Part shown: positions 17,501 through 26,462 of the stretch, one piece after another
Layout of the letters: every line of letters begins with the position of its first letter
How positions within the stretch are numbered: the first letter of the stretch is position 1
Assembly (NCBI GenBank): GCA_002346225.1
Contig: DDYY01000055.1
Coordinates: 1,060 to 65,059, forward strand
DNA from: Bacteroidetes bacterium UBA3022
GTDB lineage: Bacteria; Bacteroidota; Bacteroidia; Chitinophagales; BACL12
Length of the DNA: 64,000 nucleotides
Direction of reading: 5' to 3'
The notes under the pieces: model-generated
What the model saw: the letters and a program-made list of their open reading frames with translations, nothing else
What the model was told of the DNA's origin: nothing
Database searches by the model: none
Translations under genes and position numbers: made by a program

Positions 17501-19714
17501 ATGAAAAGATATTTGCTCGTCGTACTAATCAGTTGCAGTGCTACTTTCGGCCAAGCCCAGGAATTCATGTTCCAGGGCTGGTACTGGAATTACCCTTCCT
17601 TTATCGGCGGGGGCAGTTGGATTGAACACCTCAGCAGTCTTACTCCGGGCCTCGACAGTGCCGGGTTCACGCATATCTGGATTCCCCCGCATGCCAAAGG
17701 TGCCACCTTCGGTGCCAGCATGGGGTACGATGTGAAAGACTACTACGATCTGGGAGAGTTCGGCGTTGCCCGCTGGGGCAGTCGGGAGGAACTGGATGCT
17801 GCCATAGATTTGATGAATGGCCTGGGAATAGATGTGGTAGTAGACATGGTCTACAACCACAGGGAAGGCGGTGCCTTTGAAGACAATCCCGCTGTGGAAG
17901 GCTGGATAGAGAACATGAACGGCACCAAGATAGCTGCCGGTGATCAACCCTTCCCCTCCGATCGCTTCAGGTGTTACCTCCCCTTAGGTGGCGACTCCGG
18001 CAATGGCGCGGGCAATTACTACTTCAAGATTCGCTCGGCATCAGGTGCCGGAGGATTTGTCGGCAAACCCTACCTCGTGCACATGGCTACCAATACGGTA
18101 CCCTTCGATTTTGCCACCGACCCCGACACGGAAGCAGAACCCAATGGTGGTGCCGATTGTGGCGAAGGAAACAACACCATTACGCTGGGTATCATGATAG
18201 ATGCCCAGATTGACGGCGGCTGCGGAACCGATGAGTTCGAACTGGTACTGACCGAAGACGATTTCAATGCCGCCGGCGATACCCTCTGGATCCGGCTGAA
18301 CAATACCGGTGGCGGACTTGGTAACATGACTGACCACTATATCTATGGGTTGTGGAGCGGCGGGCTAGGTGCCGATATCCAGGACCAGATAGGCTACCAG
18401 ACCATGACCGACTTCACCAATATGAACAGCGGACTCGGTGCCATGAAATACCTGAACTTTAAACCCAATGGCTCCCCGACACAACTGGGCGGTGACCTCG
18501 ATGCCATGTTGTTCTTTTACGACGTAGACCAGAATGTGGGCTCTACCCGCGATGTGCTGTTTGAAAACACCAAATGGATGTGGCAGGAAATCGGTGCACG
18601 TGGTTTTCGTGTAGATGCGGTAAAACACTTTCCGGCCAATTTTATGGGCGACCTGCTCGACTATCTGCACGATAACGGAATCGACCCGCCCATGGTAGTG
18701 GGAGAATCGTACGACTTCAGTGCCGGCGTTTTGAAAGGCTGGCTGGATGAGGTGCAATTCCACATGGACGATGACACCAAAGCAGCGATAGATATCCGTG
18801 TATTTGATTTTTCCCTGCGCTTCAACCTGGAGCAGGCATCCGATGCATTTGGCTACGATGTGCGCAACCTGTTCAACAGCAGCATAGTGGATGCTGCCGG
18901 CGGCTCGGGCTTCAATGTGGTGACCTTCGTAAATAACCACGATTTCCGCGATCCGGGTCAACCCGTTGATAATAATCCGGAGCTGGGCTATGCTTATATT
19001 CTTACCAACAACAAGTTGGGTGTACCCTGTGTGTACCACACCGATTACTTTGCCCCCAACAACCTGAAATACCAGATTGACGGACTCATGGAAGCCCACC
19101 GCAGGTATATTTTCGGTGCCAGCCAGGTAGACTACCTCAATCGCTTCGGAACACCGTATGCTTCCAATTACATTTCCGGCTTTCCCAACTCCACTTTGTT
19201 GTACCAGCTGAGCAATGCCGAAAGCGGACGGGAGGTCATCGTAGTCATCAACTATGCCGGTGAAACGCTGAAGCTGGACCATACCATCAATACCGCCAAT
19301 ATTTTTCCGGGTGATACCCTCACCGATATTTTTTCTGTAAGTCCTTACGATTTCGTAACCGTCAATGGCAGCAATCAGGTGTACTTTGAAATACCGGCCA
19401 GGAGTTTCGCGGTGTTTGTGGAAGGTGACTTGCGCGATGAATTGATAGACATCTCCACACCGGTCACCAATGCGGTGAACCAAATAGAGCGATCTGTGCG
19501 TTGTTATCCTAACCCGGCTGCCGATTGGGTGATGCTGGAATGGGACACCAACCAACCTATGACGGTACAGGTAACCGATATGCAGGGACGCAACATAGCA
19601 CTATCCACACTGCAAACAGACAACAGGACACTGCTGGATACGCGATTGCTGACACCCGGAATGTATTTCCTTTCTACACCCGATGGATGGAAAGGACAAT
19701 TTATTAAACAATAA
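17501..19714 (+). CDS. Secreted alpha-amylase (GH13) with T9SS sorting domain
   Basis: A 737-residue exported enzyme. The signal peptide ends near AQ (20). The catalytic barrel shows DMVYNH (115-120), nucleophile Asp in FRVDAVKHF (D372), acid/base Glu in VVGESYDF (E402) and the third carboxylate in VNNHD (D481). A long insertion at about 160-300, rich in Gly/Asp and Cys, is unusual within the barrel. The C-terminal 75 residues (CYPNPAADWVMLEWD to the end) are a T9SS type A domain, so the enzyme should be exported and surface-attached or released. It would cut alpha-1,4-glucan such as starch. gapN follows after 8 bases. Confidence 0.93.
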   Translation: MKRYLLVVLISCSATFGQAQEFMFQGWYWNYPSFIGGGSWIEHLSSLTPGLDSAGFTHIWIPPHAKGATFGASMGYDVKDYYDLGEFGVARWGSREELDAAIDLMNGLGIDVVVDMVYNHREGGAFEDNPAVEGWIENMNGTKIAAGDQPFPSDRFRCYLPLGGDSGNGAGNYYFKIRSASGAGGFVGKPYLVHMATNTVPFDFATDPDTEAEPNGGADCGEGNNTITLGIMIDAQIDGGCGTDEFELVLTEDDFNAAGDTLWIRLNNTGGGLGNMTDHYIYGLWSGGLGADIQDQIGYQTMTDFTNMNSGLGAMKYLNFKPNGSPTQLGGDLDAMLFFYDVDQNVGSTRDVLFENTKWMWQEIGARGFRVDAVKHFPANFMGDLLDYLHDNGIDPPMVVGESYDFSAGVLKGWLDEVQFHMDDDTKAAIDIRVFDFSLRFNLEQASDAFGYDVRNLFNSSIVDAAGGSGFNVVTFVNNHDFRDPGQPVDNNPELGYAYILTNNKLGVPCVYHTDYFAPNNLKYQIDGLMEAHRRYIFGASQVDYLNRFGTPYASNYISGFPNSTLLYQLSNAESGREVIVVINYAGETLKLDHTINTANIFPGDTLTDIFSVSPYDFVTVNGSNQVYFEIPARSFAVFVEGDLRDELIDISTPVTNAVNQIERSVRCYPNPAADWVMLEWDTNQPMTVQVTDMQGRNIALSTLQTDNRTLLDTRLLTPGMYFLSTPDGWKGQFIKQ

Positions 19715-19722
19715 ATATTGCC

Positions 19723-21372
19723 ATGAACAACGAAACCATTACCCCGGCACCCACCACAGGTGCCTTTACACATATATTTCCCACTGCCGACACCATACCT
19801 GAAAACGTTTCACCCGGCTTACCCATCCACCAGAAAGAATACCTCATCAATGGGGTGATGCGCACATGGGATGGTCCCTTGGCCAAAGTGGTATCGCCCA
19901 TTTACCTGCGCACGGAACAGGGGCTGGAACAGGTGGAACTGGGTTCACATCCGCTGCTGAGCAGGGAAGTTGCCCTGGAAGCCGTAGACGCTGCCTATGC
20001 TGCCTTCGGACAAGGGCGAGGCTTATGGCCCAACCTTTCGGTGAAAAAGCGGGTAGAAAGCATGCACAAGTTTGTGCTGGGCATGGAAAAGAAACGAGAG
20101 CCCATTGTCAAGCTGCTGATGTGGGAGATAGGAAAAACACGCACCGACGCCGAAAAAGAGTTCGACCGGACCATCCAGTACATCTACGATGTGATGGAGG
20201 AGCTCAAGGACCTGAACCGCGAAAACGCACAGCTGCAGAAAGAAGACAGCATCTACGCGCAAATCCGCCGCAGTCCCCTGGGCGTTGCCTTATGTATGGG
20301 TCCCTACAATTATCCGCTGAATGAAACCTTTGCCACCCTCATCCCCGCCATCATCATGGGCAACACGGTGGTGTTTAAACCGGCAAAATTTGGCGTTTTA
20401 CTCATTCAGCCGCTGCTGGAACTATTCAGAGAACATTTTCCCAAGGGTGTGGTAAATGTTATTTACGGAGAGGGTCGGGAAATCATAGGGCCCATCATGG
20501 AAACAGGAAAAATTGATGTGTTTGCCTTTATCGGCACCAGCAAGGCGGCTAATATCATCAAGAAACAACATCCCAAACCCAATCGCCTAAAATCGGTGCT
20601 GGGCCTCGAAGCCAAGAACCCGGCTATTGTATTGCCTGATGCAGACCTCGACAATGCGGTGTCGGAATGCATCAGCGGCAGCATGTCGTACAACGGACAA
20701 CGCTGCACCGCGCTGAAGATATTGTTTGTACATGAAAGCATTGTACAAACATTTATAGATAAATTCCTGGTGGAACTGGCAGCACTGCAACCCGGTATGC
20801 CCTGGGAAGCGGGTGTGGGAATCACGCCCCTGCCCGAGCGTGACAAGCCCGCCTTCCTGCAGGAACTGATACAGGATGCCGTTGCAAAAGGAGCTGCCAT
20901 TTTGAATGAACATGGCGGCGACCGCACGGAAAGCTACATCCATCCGGCGGTGTTGTATCCCGTAAGTGAAGGCATGCGTTTGTGGGACGAAGAGCAGTTC
21001 GGGCCAGTCATTCCCATTGTGACATTCAGGCATGTATCAGAGCCCCTGGAGTACCTGGAAAAATCGAATTACGGACAACAGGTCAGTATTTTTGGTAAAG
21101 ACCCGAACCGCCTGGTGGAGCTGATAGACCCCTTGGTGAATCTGGTGTGTCGCGTGAACCTGAACAGCCAGTGCCAGCGCGGACCGGATGTATATCCTTT
21201 CAACGGACGTAAAGACTCTGCTGTTGCTACCTTGAGTGTGCACGATGCCCTGCGGGTATTCAGCATCCGCACCACAGTAGCATTCAAAGACCTGCCTATG
21301 AACAAGCAAATTGTCAGTGGCATCCTCGAAGGCAGGAAGTCTAACTTCGTGAGTACGGATTATATCTTGTAA
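19723..21372 (+). CDS. gapN: NADP-dependent non-phosphorylating glyceraldehyde-3-phosphate dehydrogenase
   Basis: A 549-residue aldehyde dehydrogenase superfamily protein. The catalytic Cys lies in NGQRCTALK (C328) and the general-base Glu in LGLEAKNPA (E296), 32 residues apart as expected. GPYNYPLNE and ALCMG match the GapN-type N-terminal binding region, and RGPDVYPFNGRKDS near the end matches GapN proteins. It would oxidise glyceraldehyde-3-phosphate straight to 3-phosphoglycerate with NADP+. The N-terminal extension (about 35 residues) is longer than usual. It starts 8 bases after the amylase stop, so the two are likely one operon. Confidence 0.85.
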   Translation: MNNETITPAPTTGAFTHIFPTADTIPENVSPGLPIHQKEYLINGVMRTWDGPLAKVVSPIYLRTEQGLEQVELGSHPLLSREVALEAVDAAYAAFGQGRGLWPNLSVKKRVESMHKFVLGMEKKREPIVKLLMWEIGKTRTDAEKEFDRTIQYIYDVMEELKDLNRENAQLQKEDSIYAQIRRSPLGVALCMGPYNYPLNETFATLIPAIIMGNTVVFKPAKFGVLLIQPLLELFREHFPKGVVNVIYGEGREIIGPIMETGKIDVFAFIGTSKAANIIKKQHPKPNRLKSVLGLEAKNPAIVLPDADLDNAVSECISGSMSYNGQRCTALKILFVHESIVQTFIDKFLVELAALQPGMPWEAGVGITPLPERDKPAFLQELIQDAVAKGAAILNEHGGDRTESYIHPAVLYPVSEGMRLWDEEQFGPVIPIVTFRHVSEPLEYLEKSNYGQQVSIFGKDPNRLVELIDPLVNLVCRVNLNSQCQRGPDVYPFNGRKDSAVATLSVHDALRVFSIRTTVAFKDLPMNKQIVSGILEGRKSNFVSTDYIL

Positions 21373-21424
21373 GTTGTAGGTTATAGGTGGTAGGTTGTAA
21401 GTAGTGTGCCAAAAACCAACAGCC
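21373..21424 (+). repeat. 52-bp direct repeat, copy A
   Basis: This T/G-rich segment, beginning right after the gapN stop codon, recurs at 21665-21716 with 50 of 52 identical bases. It carries an internal GTAGGTT reiteration. No coding potential is seen. Confidence 0.85.
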
Positions 21425-21426
21425 TG

Positions 21427-21488
21427 CCCCGATAGCTATCGGGGCCAGCTCCGATGATTTTCGGGACCTACCCCGATGGTTATCGGAG
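21427..21488. repeat. Three tandem CCGAT-type palindromes
   Basis: CCCCGATAGCTATCGGGG (21427-21444) is a perfect 18-base palindrome. Two degenerate relatives follow at about 21450-21466 and 21471-21488 (CCGAT..ATCGG), giving three hairpin units about 22 bases apart. The same motif reappears inside the variant repeats near 32.05 and 39.11 kb. Confidence 0.75.
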
Positions 21489-21664
21489 TATGTTCATCAT
21501 AGAGCGAACCAGTTAGGTGCATGCTACTTCATGTATAACGCAGCGACCGCTGCGCATCCTCTGAGACCGCTGCGTTGAAATCTTATTCGAATTAAAATCA
21601 TCAGCGTTATCGTCAACGTCAATGACGCTTCCGTATCCTGTAACACCGGCGGGACGCTATATAG

Positions 21665-21716
21665 GTTGTAGGTTACAGGTGGTAGGTTGTAAGTAGTGTG
21701 CCAAAGACCAACAGCC
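21665..21716 (+). repeat. 52-bp direct repeat, copy B
   Basis: Second copy of the segment at 21373-21424, with two mismatches. The copies enclose about 240 bases holding the palindromes and a repeated ACCGCTGCG motif. The whole 430-base gap between gapN and malQ has no gene. Confidence 0.85.
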
Positions 21717-21763
21717 AACGGCTAAATGCTAATGCCTAACAGCCATTCCTCCACCTTTCGCCC

Positions 21764-21771
21764 TATATTTG
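21764..21771 (+). promoter_or_regulatory. -7 promoter element before malQ
   Basis: TATATTTG matches TAnnTTTG and lies 33 bases before the malQ ATG. No TTG is found at 17-23 bases upstream, so the -33 half is unsupported. Confidence 0.4.
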
Positions 21772-21803
21772 CAACAGTTTTTACACTGTATTAATAGCAT
21801 ATT

Positions 21804-23291
21804 ATGATTTCTGAAAGAGCCAGCGGCATCCTGCTACATCCCACCTCCTTACCCGGCAAGCACGGCATCGGCTCGCTGGGAAAAGCAGCCTTCGATTTTG
21901 TAGACTTTCTGGTGAAAGCCAAGCAACGCTATTGGCAGATTCTGCCCCTCGGACCTACCGGATACGGCGATTCACCTTACCAGTGTTTCAGCTCTAAAGC
22001 AGGGAATCCCTACCTCATAGACCTGGACTTACTGGTAGAACAAGGGCTGCTGGAAGCAGATGACCTACCGGTGAGCGGCTCGCTGGGCATGACCAAAATC
22101 GATTACGGCAAGGTGATTGACGCCAAGCTGGAACTGCTGCAAAAGGCGGAAAAGAACTTCCGCGCCCGTGGCTCTTACGAAAGCAAAGAAAAATACCACC
22201 AGTTCCTGGAACTGAACCGCTATTGGCTGGATCCCTACGCCCTGTTTATGGCGCTGAAAGAAAAATTCAATAAGCGCCCCTGGTACGAATGGGACTACGA
22301 TTACAAGATGCACCACGAATCGGTGCTGGGGCCTGCCAGGGAAGAACTGGCTGCCACCATCGATTTCCATCGCTACCTGCAGTTCGAATTTTTCAACCAG
22401 TGGATGGCAGTGAAGGAATATGCCAACAACCATGGCGTGTTGATAATTGGTGATATTCCTATCTACGTAGCCATGGACAGCGCCGATACCTGGGCAAATA
22501 CGGGTTTGTTTCAGTTCGATGAGCAGAAAAATCCGATTGCGGTTGGGGGTGTTCCGCCCGACTATTTCAGTAAGACAGGTCAGCTGTGGGGTAACCCGTT
22601 GTTCAACTGGGAGCCCATGATCCACGATGATTTCGGCTGGTGGCGCGACCGTATCCGCACCAGTCTCATACTGTTCGATCTGGTGCGCATCGATCACTTC
22701 CGCGGCTTTGCCGGCTACTGGGCTGTTCCCGCAGGGGAAGAAACTGCCATCAATGGCGCCTGGAAAGATGCACCCGGCATGGCATTGTTCGAAAGCATCC
22801 GCCGACACATGGGCGAGCTTCCCATCATCGCCGAAGACCTGGGTGTTATTACGCCTGATGTGGCTGCTTTGCGCGACAGCTTTCAGTTACCGGGCATGAA
22901 AATTCTGCAGTTCGCCTTCGACTCAGCAGAAGAAAACGATTTCATTCCCCATACCTATCATAAGAATTGCCTGGTATACACCGGCTCCCACGATAACGAC
23001 ACCACCAAGGGCTGGTACAAGTCAGCGAAACCCGCCGACAAAAAATACTGCCTGGCCTACACCAAAGGAACAGCCAGAACCATCCACTGGGACTTGATAC
23101 GCACGGCATGGTCGTCGGTTGCCAACACGGCCATCGCACCCATGCAGGATGTATTGGGATTGCCCACAGATGCGCGGATGAACCTTCCGGGCAATGCGGC
23201 CGGAAACTGGCAGTGGCGATTAAAAGCAGAAGCGCTGACCGACGATCTGGCGGAAAAACTGGCTGCACTGACCCGCTTATACGGCAGATGA
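21804..23291 (+). CDS. malQ: 4-alpha-glucanotransferase (amylomaltase, GH77)
   Basis: A 495-residue cytoplasmic enzyme with the MalQ start (RASGILLHPTSLPGKHGIGSLG) and the three GH77 carboxylates: nucleophile Asp in VRIDHFRGF (D297), acid/base Glu in IIAEDLG (E344) and Asp in GSHDNDT (D397). It transfers segments of alpha-1,4-glucan between maltodextrins, releasing glucose. Length is normal for the short bacterial type. Position between the amylase-gapN pair and the sugar transporters supports maltodextrin metabolism. Confidence 0.96.
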   Translation: MISERASGILLHPTSLPGKHGIGSLGKAAFDFVDFLVKAKQRYWQILPLGPTGYGDSPYQCFSSKAGNPYLIDLDLLVEQGLLEADDLPVSGSLGMTKIDYGKVIDAKLELLQKAEKNFRARGSYESKEKYHQFLELNRYWLDPYALFMALKEKFNKRPWYEWDYDYKMHHESVLGPAREELAATIDFHRYLQFEFFNQWMAVKEYANNHGVLIIGDIPIYVAMDSADTWANTGLFQFDEQKNPIAVGGVPPDYFSKTGQLWGNPLFNWEPMIHDDFGWWRDRIRTSLILFDLVRIDHFRGFAGYWAVPAGEETAINGAWKDAPGMALFESIRRHMGELPIIAEDLGVITPDVAALRDSFQLPGMKILQFAFDSAEENDFIPHTYHKNCLVYTGSHDNDTTKGWYKSAKPADKKYCLAYTKGTARTIHWDLIRTAWSSVANTAIAPMQDVLGLPTDARMNLPGNAAGNWQWRLKAEALTDDLAEKLAALTRLYGR

Positions 23292-23295
23292 TATA

Positions 23296-23324
23296 AACCC
23301 GGGAATTAGCATCCGGGGTTTTTT
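23296..23324 (+). terminator. Intrinsic terminator after malQ
   Basis: A nine-position stem (AACCCGGGA against TCCGGGGTT, one mismatch) with a 7-base loop is followed by six T residues, starting 5 bases after the malQ stop. Confidence 0.7.
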
Positions 23325-23330
23325 CCGTTT

Positions 23331-23356
23331 TAGCTCAGGGTTTAAACCCGAGGCTA
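23331..23356. repeat. Imperfect palindrome around GGGTTTAAACCC
   Basis: A 26-base near-palindrome whose 12-base core at 23338-23349 is perfect. It lies between the convergent malQ and SLC45 genes and may act as a 3' hairpin for the leftward gene. Confidence 0.55.
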
Positions 23357-23369
23357 CAAAGGAAAAAAA

Positions 23370-24827
23370 TCAATGCCCGCCCTTAGGCTGGGTAATATCC
23401 AATGCGCCTTCTTCCGGTTTTTGCTCTCTTACCATGCTCCACGCCAGGGCGCTGATGCCGAGACAGATTGCGCAAATGAGAAAGGTGAGGGTCTTGTCTT
23501 CCGCGCCACTTAAAAACTCCCCCACACCCAGACTGGCCACCAGTTGCGGCAGCACTACCGATAAATTGAAAAGGCCCATGAAAAGACCCATTTTCTTCTT
23601 ATCCACTTTTTGCGACATGATGGCAAAGGGTAAGCTTACCGTCGCTGCCCAGCCGATGCCCAGCACAGCCATGAATATGTAGATGATGAGGGGCGTAGAT
23701 CCCAGCAGCCAGAGTCCTGCATATCCTACAGCCATAATGGCGATGCAATACATGTGGGTACGCACCCTTCCCGCCTTCCGGGTAATGGGCTCCAGGATAA
23801 ATGCCGGCAATATGGCCGCCACACCGTTGAGGATCAAAAACGACACATCGATTACACTGCCTGCCTGCTCGTTGTTCATTTCGGGCAGGCGGTATTGCAA
23901 GAAGGAAAACATATAAATGAACATGGTCTGCACACCTATCCAGGTGAAGCTATGCGCCGCCAGTACTTTTTTAAAGCCTATCAAACTCGCCTGCGAAGCT
24001 GATTTACCCGCCTCCTTTTGCAGGAGCGATTCAATGATCAGCACCACCGTGAGCACGCCGCAGAAAATCTCCATGTAATGGTGCCTTATCTCAATCTCCA
24101 GCAAACGCACCGGTATGCGATACGCCGCGTAAATCAGGAAACCCCAAAGCGGACGAATGGCCAGCAGTCCTTCCATAAATCCGTTGCCGCCCGATGGCTT
24201 TTTCTCTTCTTCAAAATCTTTGGGTTCTTCAATGAAGAAGGGGGGAATCAGGGTAAAGAACAATACCAGTCCGGCTCCAAAGTATATGAGGAAATACTTT
24301 CCTGCTATGGCACCAATCACATAGGCCATCATGCCAAAGGTGCCGGAGATGGTCTGCATCCAGGTATATCCCTTGGTGCGCTCCACTCCTTCGGGAGTGA
24401 CGTCTGCAATGACGGAACGGGTGGGATTAAAACCCACATTGATGGAAAGATCCAGGGCCAGCGCCACAACTATGGCTACCCCCAGAATAGCATCGAGCCC
24501 CAGCTTATCGGAAAGGATGCCGAGGTTAGGCAACGCGAGCAAACTCAGTGCTGCCAGGAAACCTCCTAAGATGATAAAGGGTCGGCGCCGTCCTCCCCAG
24601 AACCAGGTATTGTCGCTCAACACGCCAAAAATCACCTGACCGAAAATGCCTGCAATCGGACCCGCTGCCCATACCAGTCCTACTTCCTCAATCGATAGTC
24701 CGTATTTGGTACTCAGTAGCCAGCTCAGGGCAGATATCTGCACACTCAGTGCAAAGCCCATGGCGGTGGCAGGAAGCGCCAGCATGGCATAAAAAGCATT
24801 CGTCAACTGCTGTTGAAATGGTCGCAT
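23370..24827 (-). CDS. SLC45-type MFS sugar transporter
   Basis: A 485-residue inner-membrane protein with about 12 hydrophobic helices. The conserved loop FWGGRRRPFIILGG after helix 3, VGFNPTRSVIADVTPEG and the late WAATVSLPFAIMS match the sucrose/maltose proton symporter (SLC45/GPH-like) branch of the major facilitator superfamily. It is divergent from a second, distantly similar member. The likely substrate is a disaccharide or maltodextrin, judged from malQ and amylase next door. Confidence 0.85.
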   Translation of the reverse strand: MRPFQQQLTNAFYAMLALPATAMGFALSVQISALSWLLSTKYGLSIEEVGLVWAAGPIAGIFGQVIFGVLSDNTWFWGGRRRPFIILGGFLAALSLLALPNLGILSDKLGLDAILGVAIVVALALDLSINVGFNPTRSVIADVTPEGVERTKGYTWMQTISGTFGMMAYVIGAIAGKYFLIYFGAGLVLFFTLIPPFFIEEPKDFEEEKKPSGGNGFMEGLLAIRPLWGFLIYAAYRIPVRLLEIEIRHHYMEIFCGVLTVVLIIESLLQKEAGKSASQASLIGFKKVLAAHSFTWIGVQTMFIYMFSFLQYRLPEMNNEQAGSVIDVSFLILNGVAAILPAFILEPITRKAGRVRTHMYCIAIMAVGYAGLWLLGSTPLIIYIFMAVLGIGWAATVSLPFAIMSQKVDKKKMGLFMGLFNLSVVLPQLVASLGVGEFLSGAEDKTLTFLICAICLGISALAWSMVREQKPEEGALDITQPKGGH

Positions 24828-24868
24828 TCGGTTCTTTATTATCCGGTTGCCCGGGGTGATTGGAGCAG

Positions 24869-24889
24869 GAAAATGCGCACTGCATTTTC
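24869..24889. promoter_or_regulatory. Inverted repeat GAAAATGC-GCACT-GCATTTTC
   Basis: Perfect 8-base arms around a 5-base spacer, in the 126-base gap between two divergent sugar transporter genes. Position and symmetry suit an operator; the binding protein is unknown. Confidence 0.4.
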
Positions 24890-24897
24890 TTTAGAGC

Positions 24898-24953
24898 GTC
24901 GAAATTTAACGAGGTGTGATTAAATATTTAAATTTCCGTCGAAAAAAAACGAG
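24898..24953. promoter_or_regulatory. Paired direct repeats and 9-bp inverted repeat between the SLC45 genes
   Basis: GTCGAAATTTAACGAG (24898-24913) and GTCGAAAAAAAACGAG (24938-24953) lie exactly 40 bases apart; the second touches the ATG at 24954. Overlapping them is an inverted repeat GAAATTTAA (24901-24909) and TTAAATTTC (24928-24936). A shared operator for the divergent pair is the simplest reading. Confidence 0.4.
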
Positions 24954-26462
24954 ATGCAGCAGAAACCCCGCTTGAATTTTTGGCAGATATGGAATATGAG
25001 TTTCGGCTTTCTGGGTATTCAGTTCGGTTTCGCCCTGCAGAATGCCAATACCAGTCGCATCTTCCAGACCTTAGGCGCCGAAACCAACGAACTGGCTATC
25101 TTATGGCTGGCAGCTCCCGTTACCGGTCTGTTGGTGCAACCCATTGTGGGTTTCTATAGCGACCGTACCTGGCATCCGAGATGGGGTCGCCGCCGTCCCT
25201 ATTTTGCCATCGGTGCGGTACTCGCATCTGCTGCGCTCATCCTTATGCCCAACAGCTATATGTTGTGGATGGCTGCCGGTATGCTGTGGATCATGGATGC
25301 CTCCATCAACATCAGCATGGAGCCCTTCCGCGCCTTTGTGGGCGATATGCTGCCCGCCGACCAGCGCACGGCAGGTTTCGCCATGCAGAGCTTCTTTATC
25401 GGCATAGGTGCCGTGATTGCTTCGGCACTGCCCTGGATTTTCACCAATGTGTTCGGCATGGATAATACCGCACCGGAAGGTGTTATTCCGCAAACAGTAA
25501 AATGGTCGTACTACCTGGGTGCCTTTGCCTTCCTGGGTGCTGTCATGTGGACCGTTTTCAAAACAAAGGAATATCCGCCCGATGCAGCCGAACAGGCCGC
25601 CACCGATTTTAAAACAGCGCCGCTGAATATTCGCTACTCACCACGATTTTATATCAGCATAGGTGCCGTATTTACAGCACTCGCCATAGCTGTTGCAGCC
25701 TTCGTCAATATCCGTCAATTAGAAAAAGAACTATATGTTCTGGGTGGCATCCTTGCCCTCTTTGGGCTGGCCTACCTCGTCGCCGGTCTGCTCATGAGCC
25801 GCAATATCTACCGCATCGGTTTTGTGCAGATTGTCCGCGACTTCCAGAACATGCCCAAAACCATGATACAGCTGGCATTCGTGCAGTTCTTCAGCTGGTT
25901 TGCGCTCTTCGCCATGTGGATTTATTCTACTGCCGCCGTTACCTCCCATATTTATGGTAGCTCCGATACTACCGGAAAACTGTACAACGACGGCGCCGAC
26001 TGGGTTACCGTACTGTTTGCCGTGTACAATGGTGTGGCAGCCCTGGTGGCCTTCCTGTTGCCCGTACTGGCGCGCTATACCGGAAGGCGGGTGGCGCATC
26101 TGCTCGCACTGACATTGGGTGGCATCGGACTTATATCTTTTTATTTTATAAAAGATCCCCAAATGCTCGTACTGTCTATGGTGGGTGTAGGTATTGCCTG
26201 GGCCAGCATCCTGTCTATTCCCTACGCTATGCTGTCAACCAGTATTCCCCAGCAGAAAATGGGCTATTATATGGGTATCTTCAATTTCTTCATTGTAATA
26301 CCCCAAATAGTAGCCGCCAGTATTCTGGGTTTTGTACTGTCCCGCGTTTTTGAAGGTGAAAGTATCTATGCCCTCATCATTGGCGGTGCAGCTATGATTC
26401 TGGCAGGCCTGCTCAGTCTGCTGGTCAACGATCGCGATGAGGTCGTCTTGCCTGCTGAATAA
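24954..26462 (+). CDS. SLC45-type MFS maltose/sucrose-like symporter
   Basis: A 502-residue membrane protein of about 12 helices. It starts NFWQIWNMSFGFLGIQFGFALQNANTSRIFQ and carries RWGRRRPYF in the helix 2-3 loop and MEPFRAFVGDMLP, both strongly characteristic of the SLC45-like sugar symporters of Bacteroidota. The late WASILSIPYAMLS motif mirrors the divergent gene, so the two are paralogues. A role in importing maltose or small maltodextrins is inferred from neighbours. It abuts the next, convergent gene with no gap. Confidence 0.88.
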   Translation: MQQKPRLNFWQIWNMSFGFLGIQFGFALQNANTSRIFQTLGAETNELAILWLAAPVTGLLVQPIVGFYSDRTWHPRWGRRRPYFAIGAVLASAALILMPNSYMLWMAAGMLWIMDASINISMEPFRAFVGDMLPADQRTAGFAMQSFFIGIGAVIASALPWIFTNVFGMDNTAPEGVIPQTVKWSYYLGAFAFLGAVMWTVFKTKEYPPDAAEQAATDFKTAPLNIRYSPRFYISIGAVFTALAIAVAAFVNIRQLEKELYVLGGILALFGLAYLVAGLLMSRNIYRIGFVQIVRDFQNMPKTMIQLAFVQFFSWFALFAMWIYSTAAVTSHIYGSSDTTGKLYNDGADWVTVLFAVYNGVAALVAFLLPVLARYTGRRVAHLLALTLGGIGLISFYFIKDPQMLVLSMVGVGIAWASILSIPYAMLSTSIPQQKMGYYMGIFNFFIVIPQIVAASILGFVLSRVFEGESIYALIIGGAAMILAGLLSLLVNDRDEVVLPAE

